The notes beneath the pieces were generated by a model. That model saw only the letters and a list, made by a program, of their open reading frames with translations. It had not been told where the DNA came from and did not search any database. The position numbers were made by a program, and so were the translations under genes. 64,000 nt of DNA, from assembly GCF_947488715.1 (NCBI RefSeq), contig NZ_CANLAG010000003.1, positions 434,001 to 498,000 on the forward strand. The letters run 5' to 3'. The DNA is from an uncultured Tateyamaria sp. Lineage in GTDB: Bacteria > Pseudomonadota > Alphaproteobacteria > Rhodobacterales > Rhodobacteraceae. Shown here piece after piece: positions 52,754-61,621 of the stretch (its first letter is position 1; every line of letters begins with the position of its first letter).

Positions 52754-53294
52754 TCCTCGTGACGAGCTTGTCACCCATATTGGCCCGATGCGCGCCTTTG
52801 CCATCAGCCTGACCCGCAATGCGTCTTTGGCCGATGACATGGTGCAGGATGCGCTGGTCAAAGCGTGGAGCAATATCGACAGCTTTCAGGCGGGCACAAA
52901 CATGCGGGCCTGGTTGTTCACAATCCTGCGGAACACCTATTATTCGCATCACCGTAAGCGCCGGCGCGAAGTGGAGGACGTCGAGGGCGCGTTGTCCGAA
53001 AAGCTGGCGCAAAAGCCGGACCATGATGGCCGTCTGCAAATGCGCGACTTTGCCGCTGCGTTCGAAGAGTTGCCCGAAGATCAGCGCGAGGCTTTGGTTC
53101 TGGTGGGGGCAGGCGGCTTTTCATACGAAGAAGCTGCGCAGACCTGCGGTGTTGCCGTTGGCACAATCAAGAGCCGTGTCAACCGTGGTCGCGCCAAGTT
53201 GGTTGAACTGATGGGCGTCTCTGACGATGAACCGATGGAAGTGACCGCAGCCGTGACACAGGGCATCGTTGCGATGAACCAGAGCATCGCGTGA
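52743..53294 (+). CDS. ecfG: EcfG general stress sigma factor
   Basis: 183 residues. Sigma region 2 (NASLADDMVQDALVKAWSNIDSF, MRAWLFTILRNTYYSHHRKRRRE) and region 4 (FEELPEDQREALVLVGAGGFSYEEAAQTCGVAVGTIKSRVNRGRAKL), the EcfG/ECF15 layout. It directs RNA polymerase to GGAAC-N16/17-CGTT sites, eight of which lie in the flanking 6 kb. ATG 52743. Ends TGATG with the kinase gene. Confidence 0.96.
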   Translation: MTNDPRDELVTHIGPMRAFAISLTRNASLADDMVQDALVKAWSNIDSFQAGTNMRAWLFTILRNTYYSHHRKRRREVEDVEGALSEKLAQKPDHDGRLQMRDFAAAFEELPEDQREALVLVGAGGFSYEEAAQTCGVAVGTIKSRVNRGRAKLVELMGVSDDEPMEVTAAVTQGIVAMNQSIA

Positions 53295-55036
53295 TGTTGC
53301 CGTTTTTCGGCAAGCTGCGCGTCAGGCTGGTTTTGCTGACCCTCTTGGCGTTGCTGCCGCTGGGTGTCATCGCTATGGGGCAGGCGGTTCGGTCCGCTGA
53401 CATCAACCGCGACCGGATACAGCAGTCGCTGATTGACGCGACTAACGTAGCTGCCGTCGATCAGAGCGCCAAGATCAAACAGGCGGTCGGCGCCGGAGAG
53501 GGGCTGGCCGCGATTGTACCGGTTGTGGATCTGGACACGTGCCGGGCCGCCATGTCCCAATTGCTAAGCAGCAACCCGAATTATGCCTTTGCTGGTTTCA
53601 TTGGAATTGACGGCGTCCTCGAATGCAGCAGCTCTGACGATCTGGTCATGGACTTTTCGGAGTTTCCATCCTGGCAGGCCGCCGTCGATCGATCCGACAC
53701 ATTTGTCGAAGTGAACGCCGATGGGACGGTCAGCGGGCAATCCGTTGTGATCGTCAATGTGCCAGTACGCGATGCGGGTGAAATGCTGGGTTTCGTGTCG
53801 CTGTCATTGCCCCGGACGGCCGTGACGTCGGCGGCTCCATTTGAGGAAAGCGAAGATGTCGCCCTGTTTGGCGTCGCGACATCCGGCGCTGTGTTTTCAT
53901 TGTCAAAAGGGGCAACAGATGTCGCGCAGTACCTGCCACGCGACATGTCGCCCTCGGATCTGCGCGACAAGGCGGGGCGCATTTTCTTTGCAACCGACCG
54001 CGCCGGAGAAAGGCGCGCGTTTTCAGTAACCGAGACGGTGGCTGACAGTTTCTTCATTGTCGGCAGTTGGCCCCGGTCCGTGGTGTTCGGGAACGAACAG
54101 TGGAAACAGGCCCTGACGCCTGTGCTGTTTGCGGTGCTGATGTGGGTGGCCAGCATGTCCGTCGCGTCCTTTGGGCTGGACCGGATGGTGTTGCGCCATT
54201 TGGCTGATTTACGCTCTGCGATGCGCCAATTTGCGTTGGGGGAACGCAATTCCGAAGGCCTGAGCCTGAACAATGCGCCGAATGAGTTCAAGGATGCGGA
54301 ACGTGCGTTCAATCGGATGGCGTTGTTGATCACCGAAGCCGAAGCGGCGCGTTTGACCGACCTGCACGACAAGGAAGTGCTGCTGCGCGAGGTGCACCAC
54401 AGGGTCAAGAACAACCTCCAGATGATCGCGTCGATCATGAACCTTCAGGCGCGGGCGGCGCGTACTGATGACGTGCGCGATGTTCTGGCGAGTTTGCAAC
54501 GGCGTGTGCGTGGTCTCGCGATGTTGCACCGCTCGCTCTACACCCAGCCTGAGACAAGCCAGGTGGACGCGCGCGATCTTGTTTCGGCGGTTGTGTCGGA
54601 CACGTCAGCCATTTTGCCGGATCAGGCGCTTGCCATTGAGACGGACCTCAGTTCGGCTTTGTTGTACCCGGACCAAGCTGTGCCGTTGTCCATGTGGGTG
54701 ACCGAGGCGCTGACCAATGCGGTCAAATACGTGGGGCGACCACCCGACGGCACCGCCAGCATAACCGTCACCATGCGCACGGACGTCCCCGGTGAGGTTG
54801 CGTTGGAAATCGCCAACACGCTCGGAACACCGTTGGTGGCCAGCCCAAGTGGGATCGAGAGCACTGGGTTGGGCGCAAAGCTGATGCTTGCCTTTTGTCG
54901 GCAGTTGGACGGTCAGGTTGAGACGGAAGAGACGGATCATCTCTATGTGCACGTGTTGCGTTTTGCTGTGCAGGACTTTGACCCGGAACCAGCAGACTTG
55001 GTGAGCGAAGAACGCGAAGCTGCACGCGTCGGGTAG
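53294..55036 (+). CDS. HWE/HisKA_2-type sensor histidine kinase
   Basis: 580 residues. A first membrane segment (about 10-30), an extracytoplasmic sensor (about 35-265) with cysteines DTCRAAM and LECSSSD, a second membrane segment (about 275-300), a HAMP-like region and then HisKA_2 with LLREVHHRVKNNLQMIASIMNLQ (His368/His369) plus an HATPase region. Kinases with this histidine motif phosphorylate PhyR. ATG 53294 shares bases with the ecfG stop. Probably the stress-sensing partner of the locus; signal unknown. Confidence 0.93.
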   Translation: MLPFFGKLRVRLVLLTLLALLPLGVIAMGQAVRSADINRDRIQQSLIDATNVAAVDQSAKIKQAVGAGEGLAAIVPVVDLDTCRAAMSQLLSSNPNYAFAGFIGIDGVLECSSSDDLVMDFSEFPSWQAAVDRSDTFVEVNADGTVSGQSVVIVNVPVRDAGEMLGFVSLSLPRTAVTSAAPFEESEDVALFGVATSGAVFSLSKGATDVAQYLPRDMSPSDLRDKAGRIFFATDRAGERRAFSVTETVADSFFIVGSWPRSVVFGNEQWKQALTPVLFAVLMWVASMSVASFGLDRMVLRHLADLRSAMRQFALGERNSEGLSLNNAPNEFKDAERAFNRMALLITEAEAARLTDLHDKEVLLREVHHRVKNNLQMIASIMNLQARAARTDDVRDVLASLQRRVRGLAMLHRSLYTQPETSQVDARDLVSAVVSDTSAILPDQALAIETDLSSALLYPDQAVPLSMWVTEALTNAVKYVGRPPDGTASITVTMRTDVPGEVALEIANTLGTPLVASPSGIESTGLGAKLMLAFCRQLDGQVETEETDHLYVHVLRFAVQDFDPEPADLVSEEREAARVG

Positions 55037-55262
55037 GGCGCGTCGTTTGTTTTCTATTCAATGTTGGGTAACACGTGCGTTAGTGTATGGCATTCAGGTG
55101 TAGAAAACCGACCGTCTGTATATCCTATCAACGCGCATTTGTTGGAGTGGTACTATGCTGCATTCCAATATGGTCGTTTTTGCGTGAAATGTACCAGCAG
55201 GGTTGGCACAATACTTCTGGCCGAGATGAGGAAAGTAACAGCGAAACTGATGTGGTACAAAT
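55037..55262. other. Lower-GC intergenic region after the stress kinase
   Basis: About 226 bases visibly richer in A and T than the rest of the window. Short open frames occur but none has a ribosome site or recognisable features. No terminator hairpin was found directly after the kinase. Confidence 0.4.
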
Positions 55263-55574
55263 CTAGTTAAATTGCCGCCGGATTGCCTCTACGGCAATTT
55301 CGTGAATGGTTAATCCAGGTTGGGATGCACAAAGCCGCTCCACTTCGAGCAGCAGCCAATCGGATGCAAAAGTCTGACCATGCTCTTGTCCTGTAATGGA
55401 AAAAAGCTGTTCCAATGGTTCCCGCGCGCCGCTGCGGTAGGTAGTGTACGCCTCAAAAGCTTCAAAATCACTGTTGATGGTGCGCAGTCCGTCCAGGCAA
55501 CGCATTGAAAATATTGGATCGTCGGCAAAAGCGGGGGATCCGATCACGGCACCAGCAAATAGAAGATTTTTCAT
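55263..55574 (-). CDS. Small exported hypothetical protein
   Basis: 103 residues with a short signal peptide (MKNLLFAGAVIGSPAFA, cleaved before DDPIF). The mature part has two cysteines (MRCLDGL and RLCASQ) that could pair, and ends in an amphipathic helix. No family recognised. Ribosome site weak (GAAAG). Lies in an AT-richer stretch unlike the flanking genes, which hints at recent arrival or relaxed selection. It stands alone between the kinase and the remnant upstream of tRNA-Cys. Confidence 0.6.
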   Translation of the reverse strand: MKNLLFAGAVIGSPAFADDPIFSMRCLDGLRTINSDFEAFEAYTTYRSGAREPLEQLFSITGQEHGQTFASDWLLLEVERLCASQPGLTIHEIAVEAIRRQFN

Positions 55575-55675
55575 CGTTCACTTTCAATTTGGTCGTCACA
55601 GCATCGCGCCAAAACTCAGAGAAAGTCATATAGGTTGTTAGGCGCACCAGAGATGGTAGTTGAAGGTGCCTTTTA

Positions 55676-55938
55676 TTAGCGTCTCTTGATGAATGCCAGC
55701 AACACTGTTTCTGACTTGGTTCCGCCCGCAGTTTCTTCGGATTTTACTACGACCCGCATATCGGCGGCAGCGCCACTGAGTTTATTTGTGTCTTTGCGTT
55801 CGATATCCAGTCAGGCACTTTAAGAATGTTGGGGATACGAACTGAAGCAGTTACTTCTTCCTGTGCAGCGCCAATTTTCAACTCTGAAATGATTGAAGCA
55901 CCTAACGTCACGAAAAACGGAACTGGTGCAAATTGCAA
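55676..55938 (-). pseudogene. Probable frameshifted gene remnant
   Basis: On the minus strand one frame reads protein-like from about 55938 (FFVTLGASIISELKIGAAQ ... VRIPNILKVPD). It is then out of phase; a different frame continues from about 55810 (LDIERKDTNKLSGAAADMRV ... LLAFIKRR) to a TAA at 55676-55678. Adding one base near 55808-55819 would join them as KVPD-LDIERKD. The front also lacks a proper start, with a stop just before. This pattern suggests a decayed gene. Family not recognised. Confidence 0.4.
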
Positions 55939-56211
55939 GCATCAAAAAATTTGCAGTTGTGCCTTCGACCATTGCGCTTCTGCCGTTTGTGAGCAAACCA
56001 ACACCGCACACGCACGGCCTTTTTAGTGCCGCAGTGAAAGTAGAGGTGAAAGTATCCGAAGACTTGACGCCGAGTGATCTGTCTGCTGCGGTTATCTTAC
56101 GCCGTTTCGAGTTTGGTTGTTTAGTTTGCTACGGGGCCCGACGACAGACAATGGGTCGGCAGGCGCGCGGAAGTCCCTCGGCGCTCAATTGTAATGATGT
56201 CGTGACAAAAA
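55939..56211. other. AT-richer segment before tRNA-Cys
   Basis: No convincing gene. A forward frame crossing 55940-56120 has a protein-like stretch (AAVKVEVKVSEDLTPSDLSA) but it runs on into the antisense of tRNA-Cys and has no ribosome site, so it may be another remnant or chance. Confidence 0.3.
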
Positions 56212-56285
56212 TGGAGGCGAGTACCGGAATCGAACCGGTGTACACGGATTTGCAATCCGCTGCGTCACCACTCCGCCAACTCGCC
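56212..56285 (-). tRNA. tRNA-Cys (GCA)
   Basis: 74 bases including an encoded CCA (56214-56212). Acceptor GGCGAGT pairs with ACTCGCC, discriminator T, T-arm with GGTTCGATTCC, anticodon stem around TTGCAAA with anticodon GCA (56253-56251). Delivers cysteine to UGC/UGU codons. The usual antisense open frame is a by-product. Confidence 0.96.
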
Positions 56286-56648
56286 ATCCGTGGTGTGCCT
56301 CGCCCGTCACTTGCCCAACAAACAATCCAAAAAGCGCACAGGGTACTTTTCCAGGCCTTGCGTGTCAGGCGATCCTACGGTCCAAGACAGTGATCTACTA
56401 GTTTTTGCGGCAAAGCGTGTCCAGCAGTTATTCGCGGAAATGGCACATATTCTTGTACCAGTTCTCGGGTCAAACGACGCGTGCTAGGCGGCTTGCCTCC
56501 GTCACAGGCCTCACAAACGACGTCGCGCAGATGGACACAAACGCTGCCTTGACCCAATATCCCTGTGTGCGACGTCAAGCGCGTTGCTCCGCCGTGTGTG
56601 ATGTGGCACATCTGTAAACAGGATTCTGAACGAACGAGTTTAGCTGCA
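56286..56648. other. Region between tRNA-Cys and PCMT gene
   Basis: About 360 bases without a credible gene; the short open frames are not protein-like and overlap each other on both strands. It must contain promoters for the leftward tRNA and the rightward methyltransferase. No strong boxes were recognised. Confidence 0.5.
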
Positions 56649-57302
56649 ATGACAGACTTCGCCGCCCGACGTACTATGATGGTTGATACGCAAGTGCGAC
56701 CTTCGGATGTCACCAAATTTCCTATCATCGACGCCATGCTGACTGTGCAGCGTGAGGACTTTGTGCCCAGCGGGCAACGCGAAGCGGCCTATATGGGGGA
56801 AAACCTGGATCTGGGCGCAGGCCGTGTCCTGCTGGATCCGCGCACCTTGGCCAAGATGCTGGATGCGCTGGACGTCGCGCAGGACGAGCTGGTTCTCGAT
56901 GTCGGCGTGGCTTATGGATATTCGGCGGCAGTGATTGCGCACATGGCCGAGGCGGTTGTCGCACTGGAAAGCGATGAGGCCATGGTTGGCGAGGCGCAGG
57001 ACGCTCTGATGAGTGCGGGCATCGACAACGTAATCACCCAAGCCGGTGCATTGCACGAAGGCGCGGCGGAGCACGGACCCTATGATGTGGTGATCGTGCA
57101 AGGGGGCGTGGCCCACGTGCCGGACGCCCTGTTGGCACAGCTCAAGGACGGAGGCCGCATTGCCTGTGTCTTTATGGATGGCGCATTGGGCGAAGTGCGG
57201 ATCGGGTACAAACTGGATGGGCGTTTGACGTGGCGCCGGTCTTTCAACGCTGGCGCGCCGGTGCTGCAAGGGTTTGAAAGACACGACGCGTTCCAACTCT
57301 AG
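56649..57302 (+). CDS. pcm: Protein-L-isoaspartate O-methyltransferase family
   Basis: 217 residues. SAM-dependent methyltransferase that marks isoaspartyl sites for repair. VDTQVRPSDVTKFPIIDAML at the front and the SAM motif LVLDVGVAYGYSAAVIAHM (normally DxGxGxGY; here GVAYGY), then VVALESDE. The usual catalytic GTG-x-Q-like substrate loop is altered, as in many alphaproteobacterial copies that may have another function. ATG 56649 by family length. The TolC-type gene follows after 51 bases, as commonly seen in this group. Confidence 0.88.
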   Translation: MTDFAARRTMMVDTQVRPSDVTKFPIIDAMLTVQREDFVPSGQREAAYMGENLDLGAGRVLLDPRTLAKMLDALDVAQDELVLDVGVAYGYSAAVIAHMAEAVVALESDEAMVGEAQDALMSAGIDNVITQAGALHEGAAEHGPYDVVIVQGGVAHVPDALLAQLKDGGRIACVFMDGALGEVRIGYKLDGRLTWRRSFNAGAPVLQGFERHDAFQL

Positions 57303-57353
57303 AGACGACAAACAGGCGCGACAGGCCAGGGCGCCAATGTGGGGGTAGAGCAA

Positions 57354-58778
57354 ATGAAAAAGACTGGGATCAACCTGACATGGCGGCGCGCGGCTGGGAT
57401 CGCGGGCGTGATTGCGGCGCTTGGCGCACCTGCGGCGCAGGCCGATACACTCGCGGATGCAATGGTCGGGGCTTACACGCACAGCGGCTTGCTGGATCAA
57501 AACCGCGCCCTGCTGCGCGCCGCGGACGAAGACGTGGCCATTGCTCTTTCGACCTTGCGGCCGATTGTTGGATGGTCTGCTGAAATCAGCCGTCAATTCG
57601 GGAACGCGTCTTCAGCTTCGACGGGTGGCTTTTCCAATGACGCCGGTGCAACCAGCGCAACCATCGGTCTGAGCGCCACGCTCCAATTGTTTGACGGTGG
57701 TGCGGACGCGGCCCGTATCGAAGCGAACAAGGAAACCGTTCTGGCAACCCGCGCCGGTTTGCTGGGCATTGAGCAAAACGTATTGCTGCGTGCGGCGGCC
57801 GCGTTTTTCAACGTGGGACGGCAACAAGAGTTCGTGGCCCTGCGCCAGAACAACCTGCGCCTTTTGCAAGAAGAACTGCGCGCGGCGCGGGACCGGTTTG
57901 AAGTGGGCGAGGTGACGCGCACCGATGTGGCACTGGCCGAAGCCGCAGTTGCGCAGGCGCGCAGCAACCTGGCCGCATCCCAACGTGATCTGGCGCAGGC
58001 GCAGGCGGAATACGCCAGCGTCACAGGGCGCCAGCCGGGCCGCCTGTCCGGCTTGCCGCGTTTGCCACAAAGCACGACAGATGTGCCAAACGCACAGGCC
58101 GTGGCCGTCCGAAACCACCCCGAAATGGATCAGGCGCGCCACCAAATCAGTGCAAACGAATTGCTGGTCACAGCAGCCGGTGCCGACATGTTGCCGACTG
58201 TTTCACTCGAGGGTTCGTTGTCGGTGAGCGAGACGTTCAACAGCCAAACCAGTTCTGAGATTGGCAGCGTGGGGGTCAGCGTCAGCGGCCCAATCTACCG
58301 TGGTGGTGAACTGTCAGCCCGCGAGCGTCGGGCGCTTGCCGTGCGCGATGCGTCACGTGGCAACCTGCACAACGTCCGCCACGATGTGCAACAAGACGTG
58401 GTCGACGCCATTTCGAATCTCATCGCGGCCCGTGCGAGCCTTGTTGCCTCCGAGCGTCAGATTCGTGCCGCGCGCGTTGCTTTCCAAGGTGTCCGCGAAG
58501 AGGCGACACTGGGCGCACGGACCACATTGGACGTGCTGGACGCCGAACAGGACCTGCTGGATGCGGAAACCAACCGGATTTCTGCGCAGGCCGATCAATA
58601 TATTGCGGCCTATTCCGTGCTCGAAGCGCAGGGGTTGTTGACCGCCGAACGGCTCAAGCTGCCTGTGCAGATCTACGACCCCGCAGCCTACTATAACCTG
58701 GTCAAGGACGGCCCCGCGAAACGGTCCAAGCAGGGCAAGCAGTTGGACAAGGTCATCCGCGCCCTGCAAATCGATTAA
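57354..58778 (+). CDS. tolC: TolC family outer membrane protein
   Basis: 474 residues with a signal peptide (GIAGVIAALGAPAAQA). Two TolC repeats: ALRAADEDVAIALSTLRP ... and RFEVGEVTRTDVALAEAAVAQARSNL, then EEATLGARTTLDVLDAEQDLLDAETN in the second half. These form the coiled-coil tunnel and the outer membrane barrel of type I secretion and efflux systems. ATG 57354 is preceded by a GTAGAG ribosome-like site; an in-frame GTG five codons earlier is less likely. No inner-membrane partners are adjacent. Confidence 0.94.
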   Translation: MKKTGINLTWRRAAGIAGVIAALGAPAAQADTLADAMVGAYTHSGLLDQNRALLRAADEDVAIALSTLRPIVGWSAEISRQFGNASSASTGGFSNDAGATSATIGLSATLQLFDGGADAARIEANKETVLATRAGLLGIEQNVLLRAAAAFFNVGRQQEFVALRQNNLRLLQEELRAARDRFEVGEVTRTDVALAEAAVAQARSNLAASQRDLAQAQAEYASVTGRQPGRLSGLPRLPQSTTDVPNAQAVAVRNHPEMDQARHQISANELLVTAAGADMLPTVSLEGSLSVSETFNSQTSSEIGSVGVSVSGPIYRGGELSARERRALAVRDASRGNLHNVRHDVQQDVVDAISNLIAARASLVASERQIRAARVAFQGVREEATLGARTTLDVLDAEQDLLDAETNRISAQADQYIAAYSVLEAQGLLTAERLKLPVQIYDPAAYYNLVKDGPAKRSKQGKQLDKVIRALQID

Positions 58779-58852
58779 GGTTTTCAGCACAGTATTGTGC
58801 GACTCTCACACGCAGGGTAGACTGTGTGCTGAGGTTGAGAGTGGTACAAAAA

Positions 58853-59833
58853 ATGTCTGATCCGATGACCAACACCGAGGTGGAGGACGTTTTGGCGTCA
58901 ATCCGCCGTTTGGTGTCCGACGACAAACGCCCGGAAACAGAGGCCGAAGCGGCCCCCGCGACAGACCGTTTGGTGCTGACGCCGTCACTGCGTGTGATGG
59001 ATGATGTGCCCGCGCCTGAACCTGAGATGGAGCCTGAGGCCGAGCCCTTTGAGGCGGAACACGAGGCCGAGGCCGTTGATACGGATCAAGATGATCACGC
59101 CGCACAGGATACGGACCACGACGTAGAGACAGAGGCCGTAGAGGTCTCTGACATGGATGTCGTTGAGGAAACGCCGGAGACGGCGGAAGTATCGGATCTC
59201 GATGACGTGCAGGTATTCGATGTCGTGGAACAGGACGACACGCCCGAAACTGTGGACCTGTCCCAGATGTCTATTGACGAGGCGTTCGCTCAGGGCATCG
59301 AGGAAGAAGATACGTCTGATCGCGAAGCCGAAGCAGAGGCACCGTTTCAGGAACAAGCCGACGAACATGATGCTGTCGAGGAGACGGATACGGCAGAAAC
59401 CACAGATGACGCATCGGATGGCGATGACCCTGTGGACGTGCCATCGCCGACGCTCAGCGACAAGATCGCAGCGCTGGAAACTTTGATCGGTGGCCGGGAC
59501 GACCAGTTCGAACCTGATGATGCCGGTGCGGATGCCTATGCGGGCACCGAACCCCCTGCAATGGCGTGGGAAGACGCGGAAGAGACGCCGCCGACCTATG
59601 CCGCCTACGCAGAGACCCGCCCGCCTGAGGACGAAGACGACACCGCCGAAACAGCAGCACAGATCTTTTCCACTGACGAAGATGTCCTGGACGAGGAAGC
59701 ACTGCGCGATCTCGTGAGCGACATCGTCCGTGAAGAGCTTCAGGGCGCTCTGGGCGAGCGGATCACGCGCAACGTGCGCAAATTGGTCCGGCGCGAGATA
59801 CATCGCGCACTTGCCGCGCAAGAGCTGGAGTGA
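58853..59833 (+). CDS. PopZ-like DUF2497 protein, very acidic
   Basis: 326 residues. N-terminal EVEDVLASIRRLVSDDK matches the conserved PopZ/DUF2497 start, followed by about 200 residues dominated by Glu, Asp, Ala and Val, then a basic helical C-terminus (EEALRDLVSDIVREELQGAL). This is the PopZ layout: acidic disordered linker and oligomerising C-terminus that anchors the chromosome origin at the pole in Caulobacter. ATG 58853; another ATG four codons later is possible. Polar scaffold role inferred. Confidence 0.82.
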   Translation: MSDPMTNTEVEDVLASIRRLVSDDKRPETEAEAAPATDRLVLTPSLRVMDDVPAPEPEMEPEAEPFEAEHEAEAVDTDQDDHAAQDTDHDVETEAVEVSDMDVVEETPETAEVSDLDDVQVFDVVEQDDTPETVDLSQMSIDEAFAQGIEEEDTSDREAEAEAPFQEQADEHDAVEETDTAETTDDASDGDDPVDVPSPTLSDKIAALETLIGGRDDQFEPDDAGADAYAGTEPPAMAWEDAEETPPTYAAYAETRPPEDEDDTAETAAQIFSTDEDVLDEEALRDLVSDIVREELQGALGERITRNVRKLVRREIHRALAAQELE

Positions 59834-59867
59834 CGGCCGTATTGCCGGGTGCGACATCTGATCGGGC

Positions 59868-60446
59868 ATGAACACGCCAGCGCATTTGCTGATGGGGGCG
59901 GCGGTTTTTGGCCGCCCGGCACAGACCAAAATCCTGCTTGCTGCGTTTTTCGGCGCAGTTCTGCCTGATCTGTCACTTTATGTGATGGCGGGCACGTCTC
60001 TGCTGATCTTGGGCATCTCACCGCAGCGGGTTTTCAACGAACTGTACTTTTCGGACGCGTGGCAAACGGTGTTTGCCATCGACAATTCGTTCATCCTGTG
60101 GGGCATTCTGTGTCTGGTCGCGATTTGGTGGCGTCGACCCTGGGCCGTGGCGCTCACGGGGGCGGCGTTGCTGCATCTGTGTCTGGATTTTCCACTGCAC
60201 CACGATGATGGGCGCCCGCATTTCTGGCCGATGTCCAACTGGGTGTTTGAAAGCCCGGTCAGCTATTGGGACAGCGCACAGGGCGCCAACTGGGTCGCGC
60301 CGATCGAGTTGGTGATGGCCCTGGGTTGCGGCGTTGTGCTGTTGGTGCGGCGGGTGCCGATCTGGGCTGTTCCGCTCACGCTGGTCTTGATGGCTGCCGA
60401 GATCTGGATCGTCCGGCAGTGGCTGTTCTTTTTCGCCAACAGCTGA
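59868..60446 (+). CDS. Integral membrane protein, HLLMG type
   Basis: 192 residues with about four membrane segments. The start MNTPAHLLMGAAVFGRP, PDLS at about 41-44, and a later LHLCLDFPLHHDDGRPHFWP give a His/Asp pattern like membrane-bound metal-dependent hydrolases (YdjM type), although members in this group carry assorted labels. Function unknown. It follows the PopZ-like gene by 34 bases and ends before a strong terminator of the opposite-strand gene. Confidence 0.8.
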   Translation: MNTPAHLLMGAAVFGRPAQTKILLAAFFGAVLPDLSLYVMAGTSLLILGISPQRVFNELYFSDAWQTVFAIDNSFILWGILCLVAIWWRRPWAVALTGAALLHLCLDFPLHHDDGRPHFWPMSNWVFESPVSYWDSAQGANWVAPIELVMALGCGVVLLVRRVPIWAVPLTLVLMAAEIWIVRQWLFFFANS

Positions 60447-60452
60447 CCCACA

Positions 60453-60482
60453 AAAAAAAAACGCGCCCAGCAGAGGGCGCGT
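60453..60482 (-). terminator. Rho-independent terminator of the DUF6280 gene
   Basis: Stem CGCGCCC (60463-60469)/GGGCGCG (60476-60482), loop AGCAGA, followed on the minus strand by ten T (60462-60453). Lies 29 bases after the stop of the reverse-strand gene. Confidence 0.92.
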
Positions 60483-60511
60483 ATTCTTTAGCAGCAGTCT
60501 CTTGATCGTGA

Positions 60512-60832
60512 TCAGGCGGCTTCGGCCTGTTGCGCGGCGTTGCGACGCTCGGATTCTTCGCGGCTCAGCGCGACAGATGTCCGGACACCTTTGCCGACAA
60601 ATTCCATCAGACCTTCGACAACCCGCTCATTGGGGTCGATACCCGCACAGCTCAACACTTCGCGGCCATCGCGCGAACGTGCCCAGCGGGCGATTTGCTC
60701 CGGTCCATTGCCATACTTCTTATCGTCAGCGATGGCATCATCCAGCGCAGCCAACACAACGGCTGCAAACAGTTTACGTGCACGGTTGCCTTGTTCGTTA
60801 TTAAAGGCTGTGCCGTCAACGAAATCTTTCAT
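60512..60832 (-). CDS. DUF6280 family small protein
   Basis: 106 residues from ATG 60832, preceded by AAGGAAGGACGACGA. MKDFVDGTAFNNEQGNRARKLFAAVVLAALDDAI, KKYGNGPEQIARWARSRDGREVLSCAGIDPNERVV and the ending ERRNAAQQAEAA are seen in a conserved Rhodobacterales family (DUF6280). Cytoplasmic; role unknown. Single gene with its own terminator. Confidence 0.8.
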   Translation of the reverse strand: MKDFVDGTAFNNEQGNRARKLFAAVVLAALDDAIADDKKYGNGPEQIARWARSRDGREVLSCAGIDPNERVVEGLMEFVGKGVRTSVALSREESERRNAAQQAEAA

Positions 60833-61051
60833 TCGTCGTCCTTCCTTTATTCTTGCTCTTGTCTTTTCGGCGTGACGTTGGTTATGGCCTATCCGCTTCG
60901 ATTCGAATACCCCATTTTTGCATGGCACCCTTGCATTCTGCGCATGGCTCGCTGCGGCTGCAGCACAGTATCTGGTTGTCTTGCCGCCTGTTCATCACCG
61001 AGATATAGGAGGCATCAACTTTTCATCAACCTTTTGCCATGGTTTTGACAC

Positions 61052-61615
61052 ATGCCTAAAATCAACGGAAACGAGATACGCCCCGGAAACGTGCTGGAGC
61101 ATAACGACGGCCTTTGGGCTGCGGTCAAAGTGGACCACGTCAAACCGGGCAAGGGGGGCGCCTTTGCACAGGTCGAAATGCGCAACCTGCGCAACGGTTC
61201 CAAGCTGAACGAACGGTTCCGCAGCGCCGACAAGGTCGAGCGTGTGCGCCTCGAGCAGAAAGACCAGCAGTTCCTCTATGAGAACGACGGTATGCTGGTG
61301 TTTATGGACACCGACACCTACGAACAGATCGAACTGCCTGCGGAAATTCTGGGCGACCGCCGCCCGTTCCTGCAGGACGGTATGACGATCGTGGTCGAAT
61401 TTTATGACGCCGAGGCACTCAACGCCACGTTGCCTCAGAAAGTGACCTGCAAGATCGTTGAAACCGAACCGGTGGTCAAAGGTCAGACGGCTGCCAACTC
61501 GTTCAAGCCTGCGGTGCTGGACAATGGGATAAAGGTGATGGTGCCGCCCTTTGTCGGGCAGGACGAAGACATCATCGTGAACACCGAGACCATGGAATAT
61601 TCCGAACGCGCCTAA
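61052..61615 (+). CDS. efp: Translation elongation factor P
   Basis: 187 residues. Relieves ribosome stalling at polyproline stretches. KOW-like N-domain with the loop KPGKGGAF, whose Lys34 is the site modified by EpmA/EpmB-type enzymes, followed by two OB domains ending [23 protein letters not shown] 61052 starts the typical [12 protein letters not shown]. Only 6 bases separate its stop from the convergent ygfZ stop. Confidence 0.97.
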   Translation: MPKINGNEIRPGNVLEHNDGLWAAVKVDHVKPGKGGAFAQVEMRNLRNGSKLNERFRSADKVERVRLEQKDQQFLYENDGMLVFMDTDTYEQIELPAEILGDRRPFLQDGMTIVVEFYDAEALNATLPQKVTCKIVETEPVVKGQTAANSFKPAVLDNGIKVMVPPFVGQDEDIIVNTETMEYSERA

Positions 61616-61621
61616 GGCACG

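Noticed and set aside
55893-56393. Open frame of 166 residues running through tRNA-Cys
   Set aside because: Its later part (STGIEPVYTDLQSAAS) is the familiar false translation of antisense tRNA-Cys, and it has no ribosome site.
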